Positions 21,366-30,205 of a stretch of 64,000 nucleotides of DNA are shown in pieces. The DNA lies in contig NZ_QGGW01000002.1 of NCBI RefSeq assembly GCF_003148775.1, positions 62,001-126,000 of the forward strand, written 5' to 3'. Position numbers and translations under genes: made by a program. How positions within the stretch are numbered: the stretch's first letter is position 1; the number at the start of each line of letters is the position of its first letter. The notes beneath the pieces were generated by a model. The model was not told the origin of the DNA. It saw only the letters and a list, made by a program, of their open reading frames with translations, and made no database searches. This DNA is from Roseicyclus mahoneyensis. Lineage in GTDB: Bacteria; Pseudomonadota; Alphaproteobacteria; Rhodobacterales; Rhodobacteraceae.

Positions 21366-21380
21366 TTAACGCTGCGTTAA
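21366..21380. promoter_or_regulatory. CtrA box TTAACGCTGCGTTAA
   Basis: The site is a perfect TTAA-N7-TTAA, the consensus bound by the alphaproteobacterial cell-cycle regulator CtrA. It is intergenic, 49 bases upstream of the PAS-protein start and 31 bases past the regB stop, a typical promoter position. Its bases also form a palindrome (TTAACGC-T-GCGTTAA). Confidence 0.65.
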
Positions 21381-21410
21381 AGCTGAAGTTCCTGACGACA
21401 CGCGGCAGGC

Positions 21411-22817
21411 TCAGGAGGCGATGGGGCGGTTCTCGCCCAAGGGGCCGACCGCTTCGTCGAGCGGCACGCCGATGGCCGAATGCGGCCAGACCACATCAAC
21501 GATGGCACCGCCCCGCTCTTCCTTGTCCTCGGCCGACAGGAAAGGATCGGAGGCGTTGAGAAAGCTCACCCGTGCGCCCGACCTTTCCAGAAGGGTCTTG
21601 GCGATGAACAGGCCAAGACCCATCCCCTCGTAGCCGGGCCGCGCCGGGCTTTGGGCGCGGGCGCGTCGGCTGAGGAACGGGTCGCCCAAGCGCCCCAGCA
21701 AGTCCTGCGGATAACCCGGCCCATCATCGGTGATGCGCAACCGGATCTCTCCCCCGCCCCAGCTCGCATCGACCCAGATTTGGGTCGCCGCGAAATCAAC
21801 GGCATTCTGCACGAGGTTGCGCAGACCATGGATCACCTCGGGCTTGCGGCGGATGATCGGCTGGCCTTCGGGCGCGCCGGGATCGGCAAGGAAATCGTAG
21901 TGCACCGCAATGCCGCGCGTAGCATGGGGTTCGGCGGCCTCGCGCACCACCGCGCCGAAAGGGGCCTGTCGCATGTGCAGGTCGTCCTTTCCAGCCCGGC
22001 CCATCGACCGCAGGATGTCGCGGCAGCGGTCGGCCTGTTGACGGATAAGGCGGGCATCCTCGGCCAGTTCGGGATGGTCCTGCAATTCCTCGGCCAGTTC
22101 GGTCGACACCAGCTTGATGGTGGCCAGAGGTGTGCCAAGCTCATGCGCCGCGGCGGCCACGACACCGCCCAGATCGGTCAGCTTCTGCTCACGCGCCAGC
22201 GCCATCTGGGTCGCCAGCAAGGCCTGGCTCATGGAGTGCGTCTCGGATGTGATGCGTCGGGCATAGGCCGACAGGAAGACGATTCCGATCACGATAGAGA
22301 TCCAGAAGCCCAGAACGAAAAGGTCGGGCAGTTGCAAGATCTCGCCCGCCTCGGTCGTCAGTGGCACATGGAACACGCCCAGAAGCGAGATCATGGCGAT
22401 GGCAAGCAGCCCGAGGATCGCGGTCGACCGCACCGTCAGCGCCGTGGCCGAGATCGTCACCGGCGCAAGGATCAGCAGCGCAAAGGGGTTGTTCAAGCCG
22501 CCGGTCAGGAACAGCAGGAAACTGAGCTGCGACAGGTCAAAGAGCAGCGTCAGCATCGCGTCGCGGTCGCTGAGGCGCTGGTTCTCGGGAAAGATCGTCA
22601 TCGCGATCAGGTTCGAAATGACCGATGCCCCGATGGCGAGGAAACACAGGCCCAGTTCGACCCTCAGCCCCAGATGCAGCGAGGCAATGACTACCGTGAC
22701 CGTCTGCCCCAGAATGGCCAGCCAGCGCAGCACCAGAAGCGTGCGCAGCCGGACCCAATCGCTGCGGGCATCTTGGCTGACGAGGTCGAGCGCGGGGTCT
22801 TGGATGGCATTTGCCAT
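21411..22817 (-). CDS. regB: Redox-responsive sensor histidine kinase RegB/PrrB/ActS
   Basis: The 468-residue kinase has six predicted membrane helices (about 25-190) and the quinone-site motif GGLNNPFALLILAPV near 107. The H-box AAAAHELGTPLATIK has His at 225. The linker QADRCRDIL has Cys at 265, matching the redox cysteine known in Rhodobacter RegB. A C-terminal HATPase follows (GPGYPQDLL, GMGLGLFIAKTLLE). With RegA it controls respiration, photosynthesis, CO2 and N2 fixation genes. The ATG at 22817 gives this numbering; a GTG at 22835 is an alternative. Confidence 0.96.
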   Translation of the reverse strand: MANAIQDPALDLVSQDARSDWVRLRTLLVLRWLAILGQTVTVVIASLHLGLRVELGLCFLAIGASVISNLIAMTIFPENQRLSDRDAMLTLLFDLSQLSFLLFLTGGLNNPFALLILAPVTISATALTVRSTAILGLLAIAMISLLGVFHVPLTTEAGEILQLPDLFVLGFWISIVIGIVFLSAYARRITSETHSMSQALLATQMALAREQKLTDLGGVVAAAAHELGTPLATIKLVSTELAEELQDHPELAEDARLIRQQADRCRDILRSMGRAGKDDLHMRQAPFGAVVREAAEPHATRGIAVHYDFLADPGAPEGQPIIRRKPEVIHGLRNLVQNAVDFAATQIWVDASWGGGEIRLRITDDGPGYPQDLLGRLGDPFLSRRARAQSPARPGYEGMGLGLFIAKTLLERSGARVSFLNASDPFLSAEDKEERGGAIVDVVWPHSAIGVPLDEAVGPLGENRPIAS

Positions 22818-22937
22818 GGGGGGGCTTTCTGTCACAGGCGGCGGATCGTGAATTGATAGGGCGCAGGGCTTAGGTATTCAACTTGCACCGCCGACCGGAT
22901 TGGCGCGCGACGCGCCCCACGCCATTGAGGACCTCTT

Positions 22938-23579
22938 ATGACCCGCGCCTATGCCATCGCCTCCGCCGCGCTGATCGGGATCTTGCTGATCGGTGCTGCC
23001 GTCGCCGTCTACCTCGGGCAGGCCGGGCAAAACGCCTCGGCTGATCCCTTCGGTCAGTGCCGCGAAAGCGTCGTGGCGGGCGGGGCCGGTCAGATCGGCG
23101 GGCCCTTCACGCTGGTCACGGAAACCGGCGAGACGGTGACCGATGCTGAGGTCATCACGGAACCCACGCTTTTGTATTTCGGCTACACCTTCTGCCCCGA
23201 TGTCTGCCCGCTGGACACTGTGCGCAACGCGGAGGCCGTCGATATTCTCGAGGCTGACGGCTACAGCGTCCAGCCGGCGATGATCTCGGTCGACCCCGAG
23301 CGCGATACGCCCGAGGTTATGGCGGCCTTCACCGAAAACGTGCATCCGCGCATGCTGGGCCTGACCGGTACGCCCGAGCAGACCGATGCGGCCGCCCGCG
23401 CCTACCGGGTGTTCTACCGGATCAACCGCGTGGGCGATGACCCCTATTACCTCGTGGATCATTCGGCCTTCACCTATCTGGTCCTGCCCGGCCACGGCTT
23501 TGTGGAGTTCTTCAACCGTGAAACCACGCCACAGCAGATGGCCGAGCGCACGGAATGTTTTGTCGATGCAGCCGGTTGA
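22938..23579 (+). CDS. senC: SCO1/SenC/PrrC family copper-binding protein
   Basis: The 213-residue membrane-anchored periplasmic thioredoxin-fold protein has an N-terminal helix (about 5-27), the copper motif FGYTFCPDVCP (Cys 86 and 90) and a distal histidine in YLVDHSAFTYL (about 175). It delivers copper to cytochrome oxidase and has been linked to RegB signalling in Rhodobacter. It is divergent from regB and 95 bases ahead of regA, the usual regB-senC-regA layout. Confidence 0.95.
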   Translation: MTRAYAIASAALIGILLIGAAVAVYLGQAGQNASADPFGQCRESVVAGGAGQIGGPFTLVTETGETVTDAEVITEPTLLYFGYTFCPDVCPLDTVRNAEAVDILEADGYSVQPAMISVDPERDTPEVMAAFTENVHPRMLGLTGTPEQTDAAARAYRVFYRINRVGDDPYYLVDHSAFTYLVLPGHGFVEFFNRETTPQQMAERTECFVDAAG

Positions 23580-23674
23580 AGGCTGGACAGACCGCCATCG
23601 CGTCGCAAATTGACCCTTTGTGACGATTGCCTGTAAGAAGGTTCAACCGCTTAACGGGTGGAAGGAGACGCCGC

Positions 23675-24232
23675 ATGTCGGAGGAGCACAATATGAGGGA
23701 TATCGGACCCGATAAATCCCTGCTGCTCGTCGACGACGACGAGCCGTTTCTGCGCCGTCTGGAACGCGCGATGGAAAAGCGCGGCTTCGAGGTCGAGGCC
23801 GCGCTTTCGGTCGCGGCCGGCAAGGCCATCGCCACCGCCCGCCCGCCCGCCTATGCGGTGGTCGATCTGCGGCTGGAAGACGGTAACGGGCTGGATGTGG
23901 TGGAAACGCTGCGCGCGCGGCGGCCCGATTGCAAGATTGTGGTGCTGACCGGCTATGGCGCGATCGCCACGGCCGTGGCGGCCGTCAAGATCGGGGCCAC
24001 CGACTACCTGTCGAAACCGGCGGATGCCAATGACATCACCTCTGCCCTGCTGGCGACCGAGGAAGAAATGCCGCCGCCGCCCGAAAACCCGATGTCGGCG
24101 GACAGGGTGCGCTGGGAACATATCCAGCGTGTCTACGAGCTGTGCGACCGCAACGTCAGCGAAACGGCGCGGCGGCTGAACATGCACCGTCGCACGCTGC
24201 AACGTATTCTCGCCAAGCGCAGCCCGCGCTAA
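23675..24232 (+). CDS. regA: Redox response regulator RegA/PrrA/ActR
   Basis: The 185-residue protein has a receiver domain (LLLVDDDEPFLRRLE, phospho-acceptor Asp about 64 in VVDLRLEDG, Lys in DYLSKPADAND), a short proline linker PPPPENP, and a Fis-type helix-turn-helix (NVSETARRLNMHRRTLQRIL) at the C-terminus. I start at ATG 23675 after AAGGAG; the open frame begins at 23627. It is the partner of RegB and follows senC. Confidence 0.96.
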   Translation: MSEEHNMRDIGPDKSLLLVDDDEPFLRRLERAMEKRGFEVEAALSVAAGKAIATARPPAYAVVDLRLEDGNGLDVVETLRARRPDCKIVVLTGYGAIATAVAAVKIGATDYLSKPADANDITSALLATEEEMPPPPENPMSADRVRWEHIQRVYELCDRNVSETARRLNMHRRTLQRILAKRSPR

Positions 24233-24271
24233 GAGAACCCCCGAACCGCTGCCCTGAGTCGGGAGAGACCG

Positions 24272-24772
24272 ATGCACCTTCGTGCCGTAATGACCTTTGC
24301 CGTGGTGCTGGCCCTGTCGGCCTGCGTGACCACCCCGCGTGAACCTGAGCCGCCCGTGTTGACGCTGGATGCCCGTGGCATCCAGCCCACTGTCAGCCAG
24401 TTGCGGATCGATTTCGGCCGCGCGCAGGCGGGCGTGATCGACACTGTTTCGCGGCTCCTGGACGAGGGGCCTGATACCATCACTACAAATGCGGAATGTG
24501 GGGCGGGGCCGGTGACGTCAGCGTCATGGGATGACGGGCTGACGCTGAATTTCCAAGATGGTCAGTTCGTCGGCTGGACCAATGGCGACCGCAATCTGCC
24601 GGTGGCGGGTGGGTTCCGCGCGGGTCAACCCCGGCTGGAGATGCCGCAGGTCAGTTTCCAGATCACATCGCTGGGCACGGAATTTTCGCGCAGCGATGTC
24701 TTCGGCCTGCTGACCGAGGATGACGCGGCAATCCGCCTGCTATGGGCCGGGACAACCTGCTTCTTCCGCTAG
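24272..24772 (+). CDS. Putative lipoprotein of unknown function
   Basis: The 166-residue product has a type II signal peptide: MHLRAVMTFAVVLALSAC, with a lipobox LSAC and lipidated Cys at 18. The mature part has two more cysteines (ECGAG, TTCFFR) that may pair in the periplasm. I recognise no domain. It starts after GGGAGAG, 39 bases from the regA stop on the same strand, so it could be cotranscribed. Confidence 0.7.
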   Translation: MHLRAVMTFAVVLALSACVTTPREPEPPVLTLDARGIQPTVSQLRIDFGRAQAGVIDTVSRLLDEGPDTITTNAECGAGPVTSASWDDGLTLNFQDGQFVGWTNGDRNLPVAGGFRAGQPRLEMPQVSFQITSLGTEFSRSDVFGLLTEDDAAIRLLWAGTTCFFR

Positions 24773-24775
24773 GCG

Positions 24776-25189
24776 TCACTCCTCAGGCATGCGGGGCGGC
24801 GGGTCATCGACGCTGAGCCGGTCGCGCGGATGCGACACGCCCGCAAGCCCGAAGCCAAGCGCATCAAGCAGCTTGCGCCAAAGCGTGCAGTCCGCGGGCA
24901 GGTCAACCTCATCTTCGTCCTCCTCCGGGCCGAAGGGGGCATCTTCCAGAACCGTCATGGTCTCCGTCTGGATCGACCTGAGCAAGGCGCGGGCGGTTTC
25001 GGCATCCGCCTCGGGCACAAGGATCGAGATCGGGCCGAAGGCAAAGCTGCGCTGCGGCGCCATGTGGTTCAAGATCAGGCCCGGCGTGATGGCGATATAG
25101 CCCGCCCCCTCCAGCGCCGCCACGGCGAGGCGGATCTCGGTCGCGTCATAGGCCGAGGCGACGCGCTGAAAGCCCTTGATCGTCGTCAT
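24776..25189 (-). CDS. DUF2007-like small protein
   Basis: The 137-residue protein begins MTTIKGFQRVASAYDATEIRLAVAALEGAGYIA, the pattern of DUF2007 ('putative signal transducing protein'), followed by ISILVPEADAETARALL. An acidic stretch EEDEDEVDLPADC follows. No catalytic residues are evident. It converges on the lipoprotein gene with three bases between stops. Confidence 0.65.
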   Translation of the reverse strand: MTTIKGFQRVASAYDATEIRLAVAALEGAGYIAITPGLILNHMAPQRSFAFGPISILVPEADAETARALLRSIQTETMTVLEDAPFGPEEDEDEVDLPADCTLWRKLLDALGFGLAGVSHPRDRLSVDDPPPRMPEE

Positions 25190-25232
25190 GGCACCACGGT
25201 GTCAGGCGCGGATGAGAGCGTCAAGCACGGCT

Positions 25233-25721
25233 TCAGCGCAGATCGTAGCGTTTCAGAATCTTGTCGACCACGTGGCCGTCGGCCATGCGGTAGCGGTCGA
25301 TCCGGCCGTAATCCTCGAACCCGCGGGACTGGTAATAGGTCAGGCCGCTGGTGTTGTCGGCCCGGATGTTGGCGTCCATCCAGCGGTAGCCCAGAACACG
25401 GGCGGCGGCTTTTGTAGCTTCGAACAGTTTGGACCCGATCCCGATGCCTTGCCGGCCTGGTTTGGCGAAGGTGGCGATGCTGCAGGCCTCGGGCGGAAGA
25501 AGGTCATGCGGCGCGATCCATTGGAAGCCCAAGATCTCGCCTTCGGGCGTCTCGGCGACGTGCCAGGCCGAGGCGTCGGGTGCGGTGCGCATCCGGCCGA
25601 GGATGTATTCGCTGTCGATCTCTCCGGTCATGGCGGTGGTGCCGCCAATGGCGATGATCTGAGACAAGATCGCGGCCATGTCCCGCGCATCAAGGTCATG
25701 GGCCGGACGAATGTGGATCAC
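25233..25721 (-). CDS. GNAT family N-acetyltransferase
   Basis: The 162-residue protein has the GNAT fold with acetyl-CoA motif FAKPGRQGIGIGSKLFEA and NTSGLTYYQSRGFEDYGR, similar to phosphinothricin/amino-acid acetyltransferases. Substrate is unknown. It starts with GTG in a GTGA overlap with the stop of the HD-domain gene, so the two are translationally coupled. Confidence 0.85.
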   Translation of the reverse strand: MIHIRPAHDLDARDMAAILSQIIAIGGTTAMTGEIDSEYILGRMRTAPDASAWHVAETPEGEILGFQWIAPHDLLPPEACSIATFAKPGRQGIGIGSKLFEATKAAARVLGYRWMDANIRADNTSGLTYYQSRGFEDYGRIDRYRMADGHVVDKILKRYDLR

Positions 25722-26314
25722 AGGGCCTCCATCAGGGTAGCGTGGCGTGCGGTGAAGGCGTCGCGGGTTTCGACCGGCGGGCGCAGCACCAGAGACAGGC
25801 CCTCGGTCAGGGCGGGGTCGGGGTGGCCGAAAAAGCGGTCAGCCTCGGGCGGGGCGAAGCCTGCCAATTGTGTCGCCTCGAGCCAGGCCGAGACCTTGTC
25901 GGCGCGCTTGATCAGCGTCTTGACCTGAGGGGGCAACATCGCGGGCAGGCCGAAGCGCAGGTGGATCGCCGCCGTCAGCCGGTCGTCGAGCGCGCCGTAG
26001 CCGGGGCCGACCGCGGATTTCACCGGGCTGATCATGTCGCCGATCACGTATTCGGGCGCGTCGTGCAGAAGCGCCGCCAGCCGCCATTTCGCGGGCCAGT
26101 CGGGTTTGAGCCGACCGCAGATCTGTTCGACCAGCAAGGAATGCTCGGCGACGGAATAGGCGTAATCACCGCGCGTCTGACCGTTCCAGCGCGCGACGAA
26201 GGCGAGGCCATGGGCGATATCCTCGATCTCGATGTCGACCGGCGTGGGGTCGAGCAGGTCGAGGCGGCGGCCCGACAGCATCCGCTGCCAGGCACGGGGG
26301 GGCGATTTGGGCAT
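25718..26314 (-). CDS. HD-domain phosphohydrolase (YfbR-like)
   Basis: The 198-residue protein has the HD metal centre: the first histidine in YSVAEHSLLVEQ, the HD pair in LAALLHDAPEYVIGD, and a distal aspartate in IKRADKVSAWLEA. YfbR-type members are 5'-deoxynucleotidases; the exact substrate here is inferred only by family. I chose the start at 26314 (MPKSPPRAWQRM); the open frame to 26728 overlaps another gene and looks random. Confidence 0.8.
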   Translation of the reverse strand: MPKSPPRAWQRMLSGRRLDLLDPTPVDIEIEDIAHGLAFVARWNGQTRGDYAYSVAEHSLLVEQICGRLKPDWPAKWRLAALLHDAPEYVIGDMISPVKSAVGPGYGALDDRLTAAIHLRFGLPAMLPPQVKTLIKRADKVSAWLEATQLAGFAPPEADRFFGHPDPALTEGLSLVLRPPVETRDAFTARHATLMEAL

Positions 26315-26448
26315 GGCGACCTCCGGGCTTGGCGCTTGATAGCATCTGCCGGATTGGGGGCCAGCCCCGTCGTCATTGTCTCTCGGACCAATGGCGCGAC
26401 AACGACGACCCCCGAGGTATTTGGAAAGCAAAGATGGGAGGCGCGGGG

Positions 26449-26790
26449 TCAGCCGCCCCAGCCGTTTTCGAGACCCCGGCACCTGTGGAGCGCCGCGACC
26501 GCAACATGGCCGAGCGCGGCGAGAACGGGGAGCGCCACAAGGAGGCTTGCGGTGCGCCCGTGACGGGGCCAGATCGCGACAAGGACAAAGACAAGCGCGG
26601 CCAGACCGAGGGCGGGCGGCAGGAGGGCGAGACCGGGGTCCATGCAGGCTTCGAAGCGCGTCAAATGGCCGTCGGGATAGCCGCGCATCGCGTTCTGGCG
26701 GGCGACAAGGAGGGTCGCGCCAAGGCAAAGGGCCGCGGCGACAACCGCCGGGGCCCGGTGTCGGAGCGGATTGGGGTGCGGACCGGTCAT
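26449..26790 (-). CDS. Small predicted membrane protein
   Basis: The 113-residue open frame has three hydrophobic segments: APAVVAAALCLGATLLVA, LALLPPALGLAALVFVLVAI and ASLLVALPVLAALGHVAVAA. They are separated by charged loops, which supports a real membrane protein. Several competing open frames cover the same stretch, so confidence is moderate. No family recognised. Confidence 0.45.
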   Translation of the reverse strand: MTGPHPNPLRHRAPAVVAAALCLGATLLVARQNAMRGYPDGHLTRFEACMDPGLALLPPALGLAALVFVLVAIWPRHGRTASLLVALPVLAALGHVAVAALHRCRGLENGWGG

Positions 26791-26831
26791 CGGGCGAGGA
26801 TGGCGCGCGCGGCCACGATAGACAAGGGATG

Positions 26832-27095
26832 TCAGATCTCCATCACGACGCGACCGTCGATGGTGCCCGAGCGCATGCGGTCGAAGATGGCGTTGATGTT
26901 TTCCAGCCGGTCCCAGGTGAACTGGGCGGCCACCTTGCCCTCGGCGGCGTGCAGATCGGTGTGGCAGACGCCCGAGGCGCGGACCCGCATCAGAACCTGA
27001 CCCGGCCCGATCTGCGGCACCGGCACCTCGCGGATGTCGAGCGGTTGACCCAGCGCGGGCACGACGGCGGCTTTCATCGTCTTGGGAAGGGACAT
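26832..27095 (-). pseudogene. Zinc alcohol dehydrogenase with a large in-frame internal deletion
   Basis: The 87-residue frame joins the first ~47 residues of an AdhP-type zinc alcohol dehydrogenase ([31 protein letters not shown] with the first zinc cysteine) directly to the last ~38 ([20 protein letters not shown], then [14 protein letters not shown]). About 250 residues, including the rest of the zinc sites and the NAD Rossmann fold, are missing. The frame stays open across the junction at 26937-26948, which encodes AAEG, a tetrapeptide that family members often have at both positions. It cannot be an active dehydrogenase. Confidence 0.8.
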
Positions 27096-27256
27096 GGCGG
27101 TCATCTTCTGCGGGGCGACCGAGCCTTCAGGATGCACGGCCCCATTGTTGGAACCATGACACGGATCAAGGCGCGCGCGCCGCCTGCCATTGCCGCATTG
27201 CGGAACGGGTGCTAAGTCGCGGCTCAAAGTTTACAGTCATTCGAGGACAGACGCCC

Positions 27257-28642
27257 GTGACCGATTACATCGTCAAAGACATCACCCTGGCCGACTATGG
27301 TCGCAAGGAACTGGACATCGCCGAGACCGAGATGCCCGGCCTGATGGCGCTGCGCGAGGAATACGGCGCGAAAAAGCCGCTCAAGGGCGCGCGGATTGTG
27401 GGTTCACTTCACATGACGATCCAGACCGCCGTCCTGATCGAGACGCTGGTGGATCTGGGTGCCGATGTCCGCTGGGCCTCGTGCAACATCTTCTCGACGC
27501 AAGACCACGCGGCGGCCGCCATCGCCAAGGCGGGCATCCCGGTGTTCGCGATCAAGGGCCAGACGCTGGAAGAGCATTGGGATTACCTCGACAAATCCTT
27601 CATGTTCCCCGAGGGGCCGAACATGATCCTCGACGATGGTGGCGATGCGACGCTGTACATCTTGCTGGGCGCGCGCGCTGAAGCCGGCGAGGAGATCATC
27701 CCCGTGCCGCAATCGGACGAGGAAGTGGTCATCAAGGCCCAGATCAAGAAGCGGATGGCGGCAAGCCCGGGATGGTTCACCAAGATGAAGAACCAGATCA
27801 AGGGCGTGTCCGAGGAAACGACGACGGGCGTGCATCGCCTGTATGAGCTGCAGAAAACCGGCGGCCTGCCCTTCCCGGCGATCAACGTGAACGACAGCGT
27901 CACCAAGTCGAAATTCGACAACAAGTATGGCTGCAAGGAATCGCTGGTCGACGGCATCCGCCGCGCCACCGACACGATGATGGCCGGCAAGGTCGCGGTC
28001 GTCTGCGGCTATGGCGATGTTGGCAAGGGTTCGGCCGCCAGCTTGCGCGGCGCGGGTGCCCGCGTGAAGGTGACCGAGGCCGATCCGATCTGCGCGCTGC
28101 AGGCCGCGATGGACGGCTACGAGGTCGTGCTGCTGGAGGATGTGATCGACAGCGCCGACATCTTCATCACCACCACCGGCAACAAGGACGTGATCCGCAT
28201 CGAGCACATGCGCGCGATGAAGGACATGGCGATCGTCGGCAACATCGGGCATTTCGACAACGAGATCCAGGTGGCCGCGCTGCGCAACCACAAGTGGACG
28301 AACATCAAGGAACAGGTGGACATGATCGAGATGCCTTCGGGCAACCGGATCATCCTGCTGTCCGAGGGGCGTCTGTTGAACCTCGGCAATGCCACCGGCC
28401 ACCCGTCCTTTGTGATGTCGGCCAGCTTCACCAATCAGGTGCTGGCGCAGATCGAGCTGTGGACGCGGAACGAGGCCTATGAAAACAAGGTCTATGTCCT
28501 GCCCAAGGTGCTGGATGAAAAGGTCGCGCGGCTGCATTTGGCCAAGATCGGGGTCAAGCTGACGCCGCTGAGCAAGGATCAGGCCGATTACATCGGCGTG
28601 GCGCAAGAAGGGCCGTTCAAGCCCGAACATTACCGCTACTGA
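27257..28642 (+). CDS. ahcY: Adenosylhomocysteinase
   Basis: The 461-residue cytoplasmic enzyme hydrolyses S-adenosylhomocysteine to adenosine and homocysteine, sustaining methylation. The start is a GTG at 27257 giving [19 protein letters not shown], the family N-terminus, behind GAGGAC. Visible features are [15 protein letters not shown], the NAD-binding motif [17 protein letters not shown] near 250, and the C-terminal LGVKLTPL-type tail ending FKPEHYRY. Length suits the bacterial form with its extra insertion. Confidence 0.97.
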   Translation: MTDYIVKDITLADYGRKELDIAETEMPGLMALREEYGAKKPLKGARIVGSLHMTIQTAVLIETLVDLGADVRWASCNIFSTQDHAAAAIAKAGIPVFAIKGQTLEEHWDYLDKSFMFPEGPNMILDDGGDATLYILLGARAEAGEEIIPVPQSDEEVVIKAQIKKRMAASPGWFTKMKNQIKGVSEETTTGVHRLYELQKTGGLPFPAINVNDSVTKSKFDNKYGCKESLVDGIRRATDTMMAGKVAVVCGYGDVGKGSAASLRGAGARVKVTEADPICALQAAMDGYEVVLLEDVIDSADIFITTTGNKDVIRIEHMRAMKDMAIVGNIGHFDNEIQVAALRNHKWTNIKEQVDMIEMPSGNRIILLSEGRLLNLGNATGHPSFVMSASFTNQVLAQIELWTRNEAYENKVYVLPKVLDEKVARLHLAKIGVKLTPLSKDQADYIGVAQEGPFKPEHYRY

Positions 28643-28650
28643 GCGGGCGG

Positions 28651-29652
28651 ATGCGGGTCATCATCTACGGGGTCGGCGCCATCGGTGGCGTCGTTGCAGC
28701 AGCCCTCGCGCGGGCCGGTCACGAGGTGATCGGCATCGCGCGCGGGGCGCAACTGGCGGTGTTGCAGTCGGGGCCCTTGCAGTTGCGCACGCCCGATGGC
28801 GATGTCGAGGCACAGGTGCCCTGCGTCGCAGACCCCGGCAAGATCGCATTTCGCGCCGATGACCTGATCTTGCTCACGATGAAGACGCAGGATTGTCTGG
28901 ATGCGCTGCAATGCCTGCGGCTGGCCGGGGTGCGGGACCAACCGCTGTTCTGCCTGCAAAATGGCGTTTCGAACGAGCCGATGGCCTTGCGGCTGTTTCC
29001 CAACGTGCATGGCGTGACGGTGATGATGCCTGCCGGATTCACCGATCCGGGCGAGGTCTTGTGCTACGGGACGCCCAAGCTTGGGCTGTTCGACATCGGG
29101 CGGTTTCCTGGGGGCTCCGATGACGATGACGCGCGGCTTGCGGCGCTGTTCGACAGTGCGCAGATGCGCGGTTTCGTGCATCAAGACGTGATGGCCAGCA
29201 AACGCGGCAAGCTTTTGGTCAACCTCGGAAATTGCCTAGAGGCGGCGGTCGGGCGCGGTGCGGATCGCGGGGATTTCCCGGCGCGCGCAAGGGCCGAGGC
29301 GGAGGCGGTGTTTCGCGCCGCCGGGCTGGCTTGGGACGATGTCGGGATGGACGATCCCCGGCGCAAGGCCTTGATGCGGATGGGTGATATCCCGGGGGCT
29401 GCGCGTTCCGGTGGATCGACCACGCAAAGCCTGCTGCGCGGCACCGGGCGTGTGGAGACCGATTATCTCAACGGCGAGATCGCTTATCTGGGCCGGCTGC
29501 ACGGGGTCCAAACCCCGGTCAACGCCTTCCTGACATGGCTTGGCGCGGCCATGGCCGATGCGCGCGTCGCGCCCGGACATGTCGATGCCGCCGGCCTCGC
29601 GGCGCTGTTTGCGGATTGGTGCGCAGGGCGCAAGGTTGCGTTGTCGGCCTGA
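28651..29652 (+). CDS. Ketopantoate reductase family protein (ApbA/PanE-like)
   Basis: The 333-residue protein has an N-terminal Rossmann motif VIIYGVGAIGGVVAAALARA and the family segments LLTMKTQD and CLQNGVSNEP. The C-terminal helical domain carries ASKRGKLLVNLGNCLEA and the catalytic-type TDYLNGEIAYLGRLHG. Many paralogues of PanE do not act on ketopantoate, so I leave the symbol empty. It begins 8 bases after the ahcY stop and is probably cotranscribed. Confidence 0.8.
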   Translation: MRVIIYGVGAIGGVVAAALARAGHEVIGIARGAQLAVLQSGPLQLRTPDGDVEAQVPCVADPGKIAFRADDLILLTMKTQDCLDALQCLRLAGVRDQPLFCLQNGVSNEPMALRLFPNVHGVTVMMPAGFTDPGEVLCYGTPKLGLFDIGRFPGGSDDDDARLAALFDSAQMRGFVHQDVMASKRGKLLVNLGNCLEAAVGRGADRGDFPARARAEAEAVFRAAGLAWDDVGMDDPRRKALMRMGDIPGAARSGGSTTQSLLRGTGRVETDYLNGEIAYLGRLHGVQTPVNAFLTWLGAAMADARVAPGHVDAAGLAALFADWCAGRKVALSA

Positions 29653-29805
29653 CCCAGGCCGGACGGCAACTTGCCCAACATCGAGACGCAAAACGAAGGC
29701 TGGAAAATAAACTCTTTGGACAGCCCTCCGCCTCGGGTAACGTCTCGCCGGGGTTGGACCGGCACGGGCCGCCCGCGACCAGTTGCAAGCGGAGTATAGA
29801 ACAAG

Positions 29806-30147
29806 ATGGGTAAGAGGGACGACTTGATCGCGCGCTACGCGGACGATCTCAAGACCAAGTGCGGCATGGACCCGGACATGGCGCTGCTGACCAAGGTCAC
29901 GATCGGCTGCGGCCCGGCGATCTATGATGCCGATGCATCGACCGTCGCGGGCAGCCAGCCCGGCGAGATCGAGACGGTGAAGAAGAATTTCCTGGTCAAG
30001 AAGCTGGGTCTGAAAGACGGGCCCGAGCTTGACGCGGCCATCGCCAGCGTGATCGAGACCTACGGCAAGTCCGAGCGCAACAAGTATCGCGCAGTGGTCT
30101 ATTACATGCTGACCAAGCATTTCAAAAAGGAAAGCGTCTACGGCTGA
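29806..30147 (+). CDS. DUF2853 family protein
   Basis: The 113-residue soluble protein begins MGKRDDLIARYADDLKTKCG and ends NKYRAVVYYMLTKHFKKESV, matching DUF2853, a small all-helical family of unknown function. An intrinsic terminator follows. The 153 bases between the preceding reductase and this gene hold no other recognisable feature. Confidence 0.8.
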   Translation: MGKRDDLIARYADDLKTKCGMDPDMALLTKVTIGCGPAIYDADASTVAGSQPGEIETVKKNFLVKKLGLKDGPELDAAIASVIETYGKSERNKYRAVVYYMLTKHFKKESVYG

Positions 30148-30171
30148 CGCCGGGCGCTATCGACTGCCGAA

Positions 30172-30205
30172 GGGCTCGCACCAAAAGCCGGTTGCGGGCC
30201 CTTTT
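30172..30205 (+). terminator. Intrinsic terminator after the DUF2853 gene
   Basis: The 9-bp stem GGGCTCGCA / TGCGGGCCC (one G-U pair) with a 12-base loop is followed by TTTT on the plus strand, 24 bases past the stop. It overlaps the end of the convergent VOC gene. Confidence 0.7.

Noticed and set aside
27096-27256. SAH riboswitch before ahcY
   Set aside because: I could not find the conserved core or a matching pseudoknot in the 160-base leader.
29645-29664. Hairpin at the stop codon of the ketopantoate reductase-like gene
   Set aside because: Only a 6-bp stem overlapping the stop and no T-run; too weak to call a terminator.
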